In this document: positions 25,101-32,927 of the stretch, piece after piece
How the letters are laid out: each line of letters opens with the position of its first letter
Numbering within the stretch: position 1 is the first letter of the stretch
Origin: Moritella sp. PE36
GTDB lineage: Bacteria > Pseudomonadota > Gammaproteobacteria > Enterobacterales > Moritellaceae
Assembly: GCF_000170855.1 (NCBI RefSeq)
Contig: NZ_ABCQ01000017.1
Coordinates: 20,373-84,372 of the forward strand
DNA: 64,000 nt
Direction: 5' to 3'
Notes under the pieces: model-generated
Told to the model about the DNA's origin: nothing
Databases searched by the model: none
What the model saw: the letters and a program-made list of their open reading frames with translations, nothing else
Translations under genes and position numbers: made by a program

Positions 25101-26011
25101 GCATCCGCAGTATCACGGATCTCACGCTCACCGTTAAGGAATACCAGAATATCCCCAAGGCCTTCGCTCTGCAGTTCATCGACCGCATCAACAATGCCTT
25201 GAATTTGATCACGCTCATGCCCGTCTTCTTGTTCTGCTAACGCGTTGTAGCGCACTTCAACAGGATAAGTACGACCAGACACTTCAATCATTGGCGCGTT
25301 ATTAAAGTGCTTAGAGAAACGTTCTGGATCGATTGTCGCAGAAGTAATAATCACTTTTAAATCAGGGCGACGGTTAAGTAGCTGCTTTAAATAACCGAGA
25401 ATGAAATCAATATTTAAACTACGTTCATGGGCTTCATCAATAATGATCACGTCATATTTACTTAAGAAGCGATCTTGTTGGATCTCCGCCAGTAAAATAC
25501 CGTCCGTCATCAATTTAATGTAACTGTTCTTACTGACATTATCGTTAAAACGGATCTTATAACCAACGTGCTCACCAAGCTCTGAATCTAGCTCTTCGGC
25601 AATACGGTTCGCCACGGTACGTGCGGCAAGTCGTCTTGGCTGAGTATGGCCAATCATGCCATCAATGCCTAAGCCAAGCTCGAGACATATTTTAGGGATC
25701 TGAGTGGTTTTACCTGAGCCCGTTTCACCCGCAATAATAACCACTTGGTTATTTAAAATAGCGTTAGCGATATCGTCACGTTTTTGACTAATAGGCAGAG
25801 ATTCTGGATATGAAACAACCGGTAAATTATCAATACGCGACTGACGCAGATTCGAAGATGCAGCAATATCTAGCTGTATTTTTTCAACTGTTTTTTGTTG
25901 TTTTTCAGACGGTAATTTTTGTGCAGCTTGCAAACGACGTTTAAAACGAAAACGATCGAAATGCATACAATTAGATAATTCAGCGGTCAGGGATTTGAAG
26001 ATACTCTGCAT
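22103..26011 (-). CDS. hrpA: ATP-dependent RNA helicase HrpA
   Basis: A full-length 1302-residue DEAH-box helicase, the expected size for HrpA. Motif I GETGSGKTT (about residue 95), motif II DEAH (IIIDEAHERSLNIDF), motif III SATID, and motif VI QRMGRCGRVSAG are all present. They are followed by the helicase-associated HA2/OB region and the long HrpA-specific C-terminal domain. HrpA acts on structured RNA; in E. coli it has been linked to fimbrial mRNA processing and to rescue of stalled ribosomes. It stands alone, convergent with the REC-GGDEF gene. No strong ribosome site is visible before the ATG. Confidence 0.96.
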   Translation of the reverse strand: MQSIFKSLTAELSNCMHFDRFRFKRRLQAAQKLPSEKQQKTVEKIQLDIAASSNLRQSRIDNLPVVSYPESLPISQKRDDIANAILNNQVVIIAGETGSGKTTQIPKICLELGLGIDGMIGHTQPRRLAARTVANRIAEELDSELGEHVGYKIRFNDNVSKNSYIKLMTDGILLAEIQQDRFLSKYDVIIIDEAHERSLNIDFILGYLKQLLNRRPDLKVIITSATIDPERFSKHFNNAPMIEVSGRTYPVEVRYNALAEQEDGHERDQIQGIVDAVDELQSEGLGDILVFLNGEREIRDTADALNKLKLRDTEVLPLYARLTNAEQNRIFQSHVGRRIVLSTNVAETSLTVPGIKYVIDPGTARISRYSFRTKVQRLPIEAISQASANQRMGRCGRVSAGICIRLYSEDDFNNRPEFTDPEITRTNLASVILKMHALGLGDVANFPFVQPPDSRNITDGLKLLEELGAIDTSNADHNKRLTSVGVSLAKLPIDPRLARMVMEANTNGCLNEVMVITAALSIQDPRERPIEKQQAADEQHRRFYDKESDFITFVNLWNYVKQQQDELSSSQFRRLCKKDYLAYMRVREWQDIYSQLSQVVKELGFTVNPVAVNEEGEVSNSDNIHKALLSGMLSHIGFKDKDQDYLGARNSKFNIFPGSGLFKKQPKWVMVAELVETSRLFGRIAAKIQPEWIEPLATHLNKSSYSEPHWEKRRAAVVAAEKVTLYGLVIVAKRMVNYSQIDPALCREIFIRSGLVEGEFNTKHAFFKHNMAEVERIHALEHKSRRRDILVSDDDLFGFYADIIPEHVCSGRHFDSWWKNEIKQTPDLLTLTQARLMKHNAEAITAHSYPEFWSQNSFKFKLEYNFEPGTVEDGITVIIPLAILNQVNEQGFDWLIPALREELIITMIKALPKTLRRNFVPAPNYAGAALENMDPSQGELAASLNKQLLRMTGVRLEQDVWELLTLPTHLKMHFKIVDENLKQICVGDDLGALKQKLQGNIQKTLVKVADKGIEKKDLITWDFGNLPTEFKQKHGGYEVKAYPALVDNKNSVEIKLFDHQEDAAVAAKAGLRRLILLNVPSPIKYLEQKLPNKAKLGLYFNPFGKVTDLIHDCISCAVDNIIEKQPAPSDADSFEVLKELVRANIADETVEVAKQVEKILTAAHQVHKQIKGKVSLDMIVANGDIKAQLGKLIYSGFVTNTGVKKLADVQRYIAAIEHRLNKLKIDPIRDRGHSVEVQPLLEKYVQLTKMPRLTLAQQSELLKLRWMLEELRVSLFAQQLGTSYPVSIKRVKIAFAEFKASL

Positions 26012-26385
26012 AATAGTTAGAAAGCGCCCATTAACTCTAGTTTAAAGGCGAAATACTATGCCAGTCTTTGGGGAATTTCAAATGATTATTTAATTTCAAA
26101 TGAAAAGCACATCAGTCACATCACTATAACCCCCATTGGTAATCGTTATGGCACATTTTTTAGGCTATTAGCTCGACACCAAGCAAATATAAATTTAATT
26201 ACACATGGAACAAATTATTTACACTATTTGACATGACAATACCTTTCAACCATTGAAATACCACCAAGTGAGTAGCCACCACATGGCTTTACACGCTGTC
26301 ACGATTTATTTACAGACGCAATGCCGATTAACTAATTTATATATGTTTATTCACATATCTTAGCTGATTGATTTTTAACAGATAT
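26012..26385. other. Gene-free region upstream of hrpA and glpT
   Basis: AT-rich divergent spacer. I see no supported gene. Its right part leads into the glpT promoter, and the left part must contain the hrpA promoter. Confidence 0.5.
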
Positions 26386-26455
26386 TTATTCGATCTGAAT
26401 CACATAAATAATACGCGAAAGAAAATAGAATTCACTCGATTTTCGCTCGAACGAA
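26386..26455 (+). promoter_or_regulatory. CRP-dependent glpT promoter with a downstream operator-like dyad
   Basis: A 22-bp CRP-like site has a perfect TCACA right half and a GATCT core. A TAGAAT -10 hexamer lies downstream such that the site centre falls at -41.5 from the expected start point, a class-II arrangement. Directly after the start point stands TTCG-N6-CGAA followed by CAT, resembling part of the GlpR operator (TTCG-N4-CGAACAT) but with a longer spacer. Confidence 0.6.
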
Positions 26456-26515
26456 CATCACACCCTATAAAATGGTTATTTAAAACCATTAACACGTTAA
26501 AACTCGAGGTTATAA

Positions 26516-27877
26516 ATGTTTGGTATTTTCAAACCGAAAGAGCACATTGCTCGTTTACCCGCAGACCAGGTTGACTCCACCTATAAATATTTAAGATGGC
26601 AGTTATTCTTTGGTATTTTCGTTGGCTACGCAGGTTATTACCTAGTTCGTAAAAATTTCAGTTTGGCCATGCCATACTTGATTGAACAAGGTTTTAGCCG
26701 TGGCGATCTTGGTGTTGCTCTCTCTGCAGTCTCTATTTCGTACGGCCTATCTAAGTTCCTGATGGGTAGTGTTTCCGATCGCTCTAATCCACGCTATTTC
26801 TTAACCGCTGGGTTATTAATGTCCGCCGCGATCATGTTTACTTTTGGCTATATGCCTTGGGCCACCAGCAGTATTACTGCGATGTTCGTTTTACTATTTT
26901 TAAATGGTTGGTTTCAAGGTATGGGCTGGCCAGCTTGTGGCAGAACCATGGTTCACTGGTGGTCTAAAAAAGAACGGGGTGAATTAGTTTCCGTTTGGAA
27001 TGTTGCGCATAACGTCGGTGGTGGTTTAATCGGCCCTATGTTCTTGCTTGGCTTATGGGCATTTAATGACGATTGGCATTCGGCATTTTATGTTCCAGCT
27101 TTCTTTGCTGTACTCGTGGCCATCTTTGTCTGGTTCACGGTGCGTGATACGCCGCAATCTTGTGGGTTACCACCAATCGAAGAATATAAAGATGATTACC
27201 CAGATGATTACAGCAAAGATCATGAACAAGAAATGACGGCAAAAGAGATTTTCTTCAAATATGTTCTTAATAATAAACTGTTATGGTCTATCGCGATTGC
27301 TAACGCCTTTGTTTACTTGATCCGTTACGGTGTTTTAGATTGGGCCCCTGTTTATCTAAAAGAAGCAAAAGGTTTCACTGTCGATGGTTCTTCTTGGGCT
27401 TATTTCTTGTATGAATGGGCGGGTATTCCAGGCACCCTACTTTGTGGTTGGATCTCAGATAAATTATTTAAAGGACGTCGTGCGCCAGCGGGAATACTAT
27501 TTATGGCTCTAGTCACTATTGCGGTGCTTGTTTACTGGTTTAACCCACCAGGAAACCCTGCCATTGATATGGCCGCACTCATTGCGATTGGATTCCTAAT
27601 TTACGGCCCTGTCATGTTAATTGGTCTATATGCACTCGAGCTTGCACCTAAAAAAGCTGCAGGCACAGCAGCGGGCCTAACAGGTCTATTCGGCTACCTA
27701 GGTGGTGCGGTAGCTGCAAACGCAGTGCTGGGTTATACCGTGGACCATTTCGGTTGGGATGGCGGTTTCATGGTACTCGTCGCCTCTTGCTTCGCGTCTA
27801 TCATTTGCTTAACTTACGCGTATTTCGGTGAAAAACGATTCCACGAGAACAAAACAAACGATGCAGCTATTGCATAG
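26516..27877 (+). CDS. glpT: Glycerol-3-phosphate transporter GlpT
   Basis: A 453-residue major-facilitator protein that exchanges external sn-glycerol-3-phosphate for inorganic phosphate. It is close to E. coli GlpT as I recall it over its whole length: [44 protein letters not shown] with the substrate-site Arg, [47 protein letters not shown] in the central loop, and [19 protein letters not shown]. Twelve helices are expected. It is preceded by a CRP-type promoter and ends in its own terminator, so it is monocistronic here; no glpQ follows. Confidence 0.96.
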   Translation: MFGIFKPKEHIARLPADQVDSTYKYLRWQLFFGIFVGYAGYYLVRKNFSLAMPYLIEQGFSRGDLGVALSAVSISYGLSKFLMGSVSDRSNPRYFLTAGLLMSAAIMFTFGYMPWATSSITAMFVLLFLNGWFQGMGWPACGRTMVHWWSKKERGELVSVWNVAHNVGGGLIGPMFLLGLWAFNDDWHSAFYVPAFFAVLVAIFVWFTVRDTPQSCGLPPIEEYKDDYPDDYSKDHEQEMTAKEIFFKYVLNNKLLWSIAIANAFVYLIRYGVLDWAPVYLKEAKGFTVDGSSWAYFLYEWAGIPGTLLCGWISDKLFKGRRAPAGILFMALVTIAVLVYWFNPPGNPAIDMAALIAIGFLIYGPVMLIGLYALELAPKKAAGTAAGLTGLFGYLGGAVAANAVLGYTVDHFGWDGGFMVLVASCFASIICLTYAYFGEKRFHENKTNDAAIA

Positions 27878-27904
27878 TTAGTTCATATTGTTGGTAACTA
27901 GTTT

Positions 27905-27932
27905 AAAGGCTACAAATCTTGTAGCCTTTTTT
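27905..27932 (+). terminator. Intrinsic terminator of glpT
   Basis: AAAGGCTACAA and TTGTAGCCTTT pair around a three-base loop, followed by further Ts. The A-rich left side makes it usable also for the convergent CBS gene. Confidence 0.92.
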
Positions 27933-27946
27933 AACATTGAAATTAA

Positions 27947-28372
27947 CTAAATATTAGCGGCATTTTTATAACAAGCTTGTTGTTGTTTATCCATTGCTTT
28001 AAGTACATCTCGACGAGAAATGATCCCCACTAATAAACCCTCTTCGTCAATCACTGGATATACCTTAGGTTTAACTTCTAACATTTGTTGTGCTAATTCA
28101 ATAATACCGTCTTCAACCCGAACCGTGAGTACATCCGATCTCATCAGATCTTCAACTATCGCGACCTCTTCACAGTAATAACTCGATTCCAGTAATGATG
28201 CTAAGCAATCCTGCTCAGATATCCAGCCAATAAGCGTATCACTATCATCTACCACAGGAGCACCGATATGACCTGATTTTAGTAATCGGTCTACAGCGGT
28301 GGCCACCGGCATATCTGCGGTTAACTTAATTGGCCGTAACTGCATATAATCAGATACTTTTAAAGAATTCAT
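27947..28372 (-). CDS. CBS-domain pair protein
   Basis: A 141-residue protein consisting of two CBS repeats and little else. The first (SDYMQLRPIKLTADMPVATAVDRLLKSGHIGAPVVD..LIGWISEQDC) and the second (VEDLMRSDVLTVRVEDGIIELAQQML..YPVIDEEGLLVGIISRRDVLKAM) show the usual MxxxPVVD and GxIxxxD patterns. Such stand-alone Bateman modules bind adenine nucleotides (AMP, ATP, sometimes c-di-AMP or SAM) and regulate partner proteins. The partner is not apparent from the neighbourhood. It is convergent with glpT and divergent from the leuC operon. Confidence 0.9.
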   Translation of the reverse strand: MNSLKVSDYMQLRPIKLTADMPVATAVDRLLKSGHIGAPVVDDSDTLIGWISEQDCLASLLESSYYCEEVAIVEDLMRSDVLTVRVEDGIIELAQQMLEVKPKVYPVIDEEGLLVGIISRRDVLKAMDKQQQACYKNAANI

Positions 28373-28765
28373 TCCCTCACCCCTTTAATACGTTGATCTA
28401 TCTAAAATAATACATGGCTATGACTTCTCTTAAGCATAGGTTATATGGTTATTTCTACCATCAAGACCTTAAAATGGCTAAAATTACTTTATTTCCAGCA
28501 TTGAAAAGCTGAAAAGTAAAAAAACAAAACATAATGTAAAAAACAAATAACTCCATAAAAACCAAAATTAACAACATATAAAACCAGTTAATTTTAATTA
28601 GGTAGTATTATAACCCTACACAATGACAATCGACGGGATTACACAACCCTCAAGATTTGTAATTACAACGGTTAATGAAATTATGTTCTTGAAGACGATC
28701 GCATAATTGTCATAGTATCGAAGGATAAGAAAGTATAAATATCTCGCTTGATGGGAAGGGAAGCA
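28373..28765. promoter_or_regulatory. Upstream region of leuC with two dyads
   Basis: No gene is seen in this AT-rich spacer. It contains a perfect 12-bp palindrome TTGTAATTACAA (28657-28668). It also has an 8-bp inverted pair ATGACAAT (28623-28630) and ATTGTCAT (28705-28712) that brackets it. These are candidate sites for a regulator of the leu genes. I found no leucine-rich leader peptide, so classical leu attenuation is not supported. Confidence 0.4.
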
Positions 28766-30166
28766 ATGAAAAAGACAATGTATGAAAAAATTTGGGATTC
28801 ACACTTAGTTCACGAACCTAAGAATGGCACCCCGCTACTCTACATCGATCGTCACTTGATGCATGAAGTAACAAGTCCACAAGCATTTGAAGGCTTAAGA
28901 GTTCAACACCGTCCGATCCGTAATCGTCATAGTATCTTGGCAACAATGGATCACTGTGTACCGACTGTTGACCGTCATTTACCGATTAAAGATCCAATTG
29001 CCGCGAAACAAATTGATACGATGGCAAATAACTGTAGTGAACACGACCTGCTTATTTACGATATGCAGAGCGTTAATAACGGCGTTATTCATATTGTTGT
29101 ACCTGAACATGGTTTCATTCACCCAGGTATGACAGCAGTGTGTGGTGATTCACATACAGCAACACACGGTGCATTCGGTGCGTTAGCATTCGGTATCGGT
29201 ACTTCTGAAGTTGAACATGTCATGGCAACTCAGACGCTACAACAACAAAAATCAAAAACTATGCTAATAAGTGTAGAAGGTAAATTATCTAAATATTCAA
29301 CAGCAAAAGATATTGCCCTTGCTGTTATCGGTAAAATTGGTACTGCTGGCGGTACTGGCCATGTCATCGAATTTGCAGGTTCTGCCATCCGAGACCTGAC
29401 AATGGAAGGTCGTATGACCTTATGTAATATGGCGATTGAAGGTGGCGCACGTGCTGGCCTTATTGCACCAGATGAAACGACATATGCTTACCTTGAAGGT
29501 AAAGAATTCGCACCAAAAGGTGATCACTGGCCTGCTGCACTCGCATACTGGAAATCACTGCCAACTGATGACGGCGCTGTATTTGATACTATCGTCGAGC
29601 TTAAAGCGGAAGATATTGCACCACAAGTTACTTGGGGTACTTCACCAGAGCAAGTTGTAGCAGTTAACGCAACGGTACCTTCACCAAGTGATTTCAGTGA
29701 TGAAATTAAAGCGTCGGCATGTAAAGGTGCCCTTGCCTACATGGACATTGAAGCCGGTGCCGCAATCACAGATATTAATATTGATCTTGTGTTCGTTGGT
29801 TCTTGTACTAACGGTCGTATTGAAGATTTCCGTGCCATAGCTGAATTAACAGCAGGTAAAAAGGTAAGCGCTTCAGTACAAGCTATCGCAGTTCCTGGTT
29901 CATATTTAGTGAAAGAACAAGCAGAAAAAGAAGGTCTAGATAAGATCTTAGTTGCTGCGGGTTGGGAATGGCGTGAACCAGGTTGTTCTATGTGTCTAGC
30001 AATGAATGGTGATCAACTAGGTGAAGGTCAACGTAGTGCATCTACGTCAAACCGTAACTTCGAAGGTCGTCAAGGTAAAGGTGGACGTACTCATCTAGTA
30101 TCACCAGCAATGGCTGCAGCGGCAGCGATTGAAGGCCATTTTGTTGACATCCGTAACTGGGCATAA
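28766..30166 (+). CDS. leuC: 3-isopropylmalate dehydratase large subunit LeuC
   Basis: A 466-residue aconitase-superfamily subunit. With LeuD it isomerises 2-isopropylmalate to 3-isopropylmalate in leucine synthesis, or citramalate to methylmalate if the following synthase makes citramalate. The [4Fe-4S] ligands appear as [10 protein letters not shown] and, later, [11 protein letters not shown]. The N terminus [15 protein letters not shown] is the family start, and AAGG lies six bases before this ATG; six codons upstream in the frame are excluded. It heads an operon with leuD and a LeuA-type synthase; leuB is not in the window. Confidence 0.96.
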   Translation: MKKTMYEKIWDSHLVHEPKNGTPLLYIDRHLMHEVTSPQAFEGLRVQHRPIRNRHSILATMDHCVPTVDRHLPIKDPIAAKQIDTMANNCSEHDLLIYDMQSVNNGVIHIVVPEHGFIHPGMTAVCGDSHTATHGAFGALAFGIGTSEVEHVMATQTLQQQKSKTMLISVEGKLSKYSTAKDIALAVIGKIGTAGGTGHVIEFAGSAIRDLTMEGRMTLCNMAIEGGARAGLIAPDETTYAYLEGKEFAPKGDHWPAALAYWKSLPTDDGAVFDTIVELKAEDIAPQVTWGTSPEQVVAVNATVPSPSDFSDEIKASACKGALAYMDIEAGAAITDINIDLVFVGSCTNGRIEDFRAIAELTAGKKVSASVQAIAVPGSYLVKEQAEKEGLDKILVAAGWEWREPGCSMCLAMNGDQLGEGQRSASTSNRNFEGRQGKGGRTHLVSPAMAAAAAIEGHFVDIRNWA

Positions 30167-30197
30167 AATTTAGCACATTAGTGATCAAGGAATTAAA

Positions 30198-30818
30198 ATG
30201 AAAGCATATAAAAATCATACTAGTGTTGCTGCATTAATGAATCGTAGTAACGTAGATACAGATCAAATCATCCCAAAACAATTCTTGAAAAAAGTTGAAC
30301 GTACCGGCTTTGGTATTCACTTATTTCATGATTGGCGTTTTCTTGATGATGGTTCAGAAAATCCTAAATTTGAATTAAACAAACCGGCATTCAAAGGCGC
30401 TAAAATTTTAGTTGCTGGCGATAACTTCGGCTGTGGTTCATCACGTGAGCATGCGCCGTGGGCAATTGAAGATTTTGGTTTCAATACCATTATTTCAACT
30501 AGCTATGCTGATATTTTTTACTCAAATTGCTTTAAAAACGGTATTTTACCAATCCGTGTAAGCAAAGCAGAACTCGCAGCGTTAATGTCTGAAATTGAGG
30601 CAAATGAAGGTATCGAGTTTACTGTTGACCTACCTGCACAAACAGTAACAACACCGGGTGGTATTGTTATTAACATTGAAGTGGACGAATTCCGTAAGCA
30701 AAGCCTTATTGAAGGCGCTGATGATATTTCATGGACATTGAAACATGAAGCTAAAATCACTGAATTCGAAACTAAAAATAAGCAACAGTTTCCATGGTTA
30801 TGGACGGAAGCAAGCTAA
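30198..30818 (+). CDS. leuD: 3-isopropylmalate dehydratase small subunit LeuD
   Basis: 206 residues, the usual LeuD length. Signatures are NRSNVDTDQIIPKQFLKKVERTGFG and VAGDNFGCGSSREHAPWA, the swivelling-domain loop that contacts substrate. It forms a heterodimer with LeuC in the cytosol. It starts 31 bp after leuC with AAGGA well placed before the ATG, so the two are translated from one message. A 145-bp gap then separates it from the synthase gene. Confidence 0.96.
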   Translation: MKAYKNHTSVAALMNRSNVDTDQIIPKQFLKKVERTGFGIHLFHDWRFLDDGSENPKFELNKPAFKGAKILVAGDNFGCGSSREHAPWAIEDFGFNTIISTSYADIFYSNCFKNGILPIRVSKAELAALMSEIEANEGIEFTVDLPAQTVTTPGGIVINIEVDEFRKQSLIEGADDISWTLKHEAKITEFETKNKQQFPWLWTEAS

Positions 30819-30963
30819 CTTTTCGGTATAGCTCAATCTCAATAAATCGAAGCTCTGTGGTAGCAATACAAAACGCTATCGCAAAGTACACTAAGATACA
30901 GTTTAAAAGCGGGTAGTCATCTTCTATCCGCTCCTTCCCTACAATTTGAAGCAGGTAGCAAAT

Positions 30964-32502
30964 ATGGAAATCATGCGCCCTCAAGTCCAATTAATGGACA
31001 CAACTCTTCGTGATGGAGAGCAAACCCAAGGGGTCTCCTTCACCCCCGACGAAAAAGTTAGTATTGCCAAAGCCCTACTCCAATCCCTTAATGTTGACCG
31101 AATTGAAGTTGCATCTGCACGCGTTTCTCTTGGCGAAAAACAGGCCGTATCCTCATTAATGCAGTGGGCAGAACAAGAACAAGTTGCAGACCGAATCGAG
31201 ATACTGGGTTTTGTCGATCATACCAAAAGCGTTGACTGGATAACATCCAGCGGTGCCAAAGTGATAAACTTACTCACCAAAGGCAGTGAAAAACACTGTA
31301 CCGAACAGCTCAGAAAAACCCCTTCTCAACATATTGCCGATGTCAGGGAAACGATTTATTACGCAATAGAACAAGGATTATCGGTAAATATTTACCTTGA
31401 AGATTGGTCTAACGGTTACAGTGATAACCCTGAATACGTTTATAACATGGTCAGTGAGCTATCGGATTTACCTATCCAACATTACATGCTGCCTGATACG
31501 CTTGGGATTATGTCTCCAGACGAGGTTCACACTAGCCTATCTGACATGATCAGGCGTTTCCCCCAGCTGAAATTTGATTTTCATCCACACAATGATTATG
31601 GCTTGGCAACAGCGAATGCGCTTACCGCTGCCAAAGTCGGCATTAGCGCTATCCATTGCACAGTAAACTGCTTAGGTGAACGCGCTGGTAATGCGTCTCT
31701 GGCCGAAGTTGCGGTGGTATTGAAAGATAAACTCGGTATCGAATCATCAATCAATGAACAACGCATTCATCAGATTAGCCAAATGATTGAAAACTTCTCA
31801 GGTAAGATCACATCGGCAAACGCGCCAATCATCGGTGCTGACGTGTTTACACAAACCAGTGGTATTCATGCTGATGGCGATAACAAAGGCGGATTATATC
31901 AAACGGTATTAGGCCCTGAACGATTTGAACGTACACGTACCTACGCACTCGGTAAAATGAGTGGCAAAGCATCGCTTGAGAAGAATTTAGAAGATTTAAA
32001 CATTGATTTGAGTGCGGAACAAAAAACCAAGTTACTCCAACGAATTGTGACACTCGGCGATCAAAAATCCACTATCACACCAGAGGATTTGCCCTTTATT
32101 ATTGCAGACCTCTTGGAAAGCAAAGATTACTCGCACATTGAACTGCTCGACTGTTCGATAACATCAGGGTTAAATGTTGACTCAACGGCAAGTATCCGTG
32201 CTCGCATTGGTGATGAAATGTATAAATCTGCTGGCTCAGGTAATGGCGGATTTGATGCCTTCAGTATGGCGATACAAGCGATTATGCAAAAGGTTGGCTT
32301 TGACTACCCTAGCTTAGAAAACTACCAAGTGCGTATTCCACCAGGTGGTAAAACCAGTGCATTAACAGAAAGCTTTATCACTTGGCAGCAAGATAATAAA
32401 ACCTTCCGCACCCGTGGCGTTAGCTCTAACCAAGTATTTGCAGGTGTGCAAGCCACAATGAGAATGTTAAATAAATTGCTACATGAAAAAATAACAGCAT
32501 AA
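30964..32502 (+). CDS. LeuA/CimA-type synthase (2-isopropylmalate or citramalate synthase, Bacteroidetes-like subtype)
   Basis: A 512-residue acyl-CoA:2-oxoacid Claisen synthase. The TIM barrel shows MDTTLRDGEQTQGVSFTPDEK, VDRIEVASARVS, FHPHNDYGLATANAL (metal His pair) and GERAGNASLAEV. The C-terminal LeuA dimer/allosteric domain follows. The wording INLLTKGSEKHCTEQLRKTP, NIYLEDWSNG and TSGIHADGDNKGGLY resembles the synthase subtype I recall from Bacteroidetes rather than the enteric LeuA. The product could be 2-isopropylmalate or, with pyruvate as acceptor, (R)-citramalate; residues alone do not settle it. I chose the ATG near CAGG; a TTG six codons earlier is possible. It follows leuCD on the same strand. 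Confidence 0.85.
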   Translation: MEIMRPQVQLMDTTLRDGEQTQGVSFTPDEKVSIAKALLQSLNVDRIEVASARVSLGEKQAVSSLMQWAEQEQVADRIEILGFVDHTKSVDWITSSGAKVINLLTKGSEKHCTEQLRKTPSQHIADVRETIYYAIEQGLSVNIYLEDWSNGYSDNPEYVYNMVSELSDLPIQHYMLPDTLGIMSPDEVHTSLSDMIRRFPQLKFDFHPHNDYGLATANALTAAKVGISAIHCTVNCLGERAGNASLAEVAVVLKDKLGIESSINEQRIHQISQMIENFSGKITSANAPIIGADVFTQTSGIHADGDNKGGLYQTVLGPERFERTRTYALGKMSGKASLEKNLEDLNIDLSAEQKTKLLQRIVTLGDQKSTITPEDLPFIIADLLESKDYSHIELLDCSITSGLNVDSTASIRARIGDEMYKSAGSGNGGFDAFSMAIQAIMQKVGFDYPSLENYQVRIPPGGKTSALTESFITWQQDNKTFRTRGVSSNQVFAGVQATMRMLNKLLHEKITA

Positions 32503-32927
32503 AACCTCATCCATATAGATTTACGTTAAAATCCATTTAGCGTAAATCTTCTACTAAAGTCATATCCAATATCGCAATGCCATGATAAATACATAGCAAT
32601 ACCACCATTAACAAATATCAATCCTAAATAATGTTTATTCACATTTCGATTAGGCTATACTTTATTTATATATCGAAAAATCAACATTTAACAATACAAA
32701 GACCCACAAAACAACTCTAATTACTCCGCATTCACTGACGCACGCACACTTATCATTAAAATATAATATTACCACCACAATTATAAAATAATAAAACGCT
32801 TATAAAACCGCAATTTAATTGCGCAATTTTAAAATCAAAGTCTAAATTTAAACTAGCAATGAGAAATAGTTCAGACTTGTAGATGCTAATGTTTGCGGAT
32901 GCAAGTAATTACATTTGGGGGTTACTA
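32503..32927. other. Gene-free AT-rich region upstream of prkA
   Basis: No supported reading frame in about 420 bp of strongly AT-rich DNA. It must contain the prkA operon promoter. I could not identify a convincing sigma-54 or CRP element in it. Confidence 0.5.

Noticed and set aside
26368..26574. Reading frame of 68 codons across the glpT start
   Set aside because: It covers the glpT promoter and overlaps the glpT start in another frame; its sequence has no protein-like character or ribosome site.
32640..32670. TGTTTATTCACA upstream of prkA as a CRP site
   Set aside because: The spacing between the half-sites is four bases too short for CRP.
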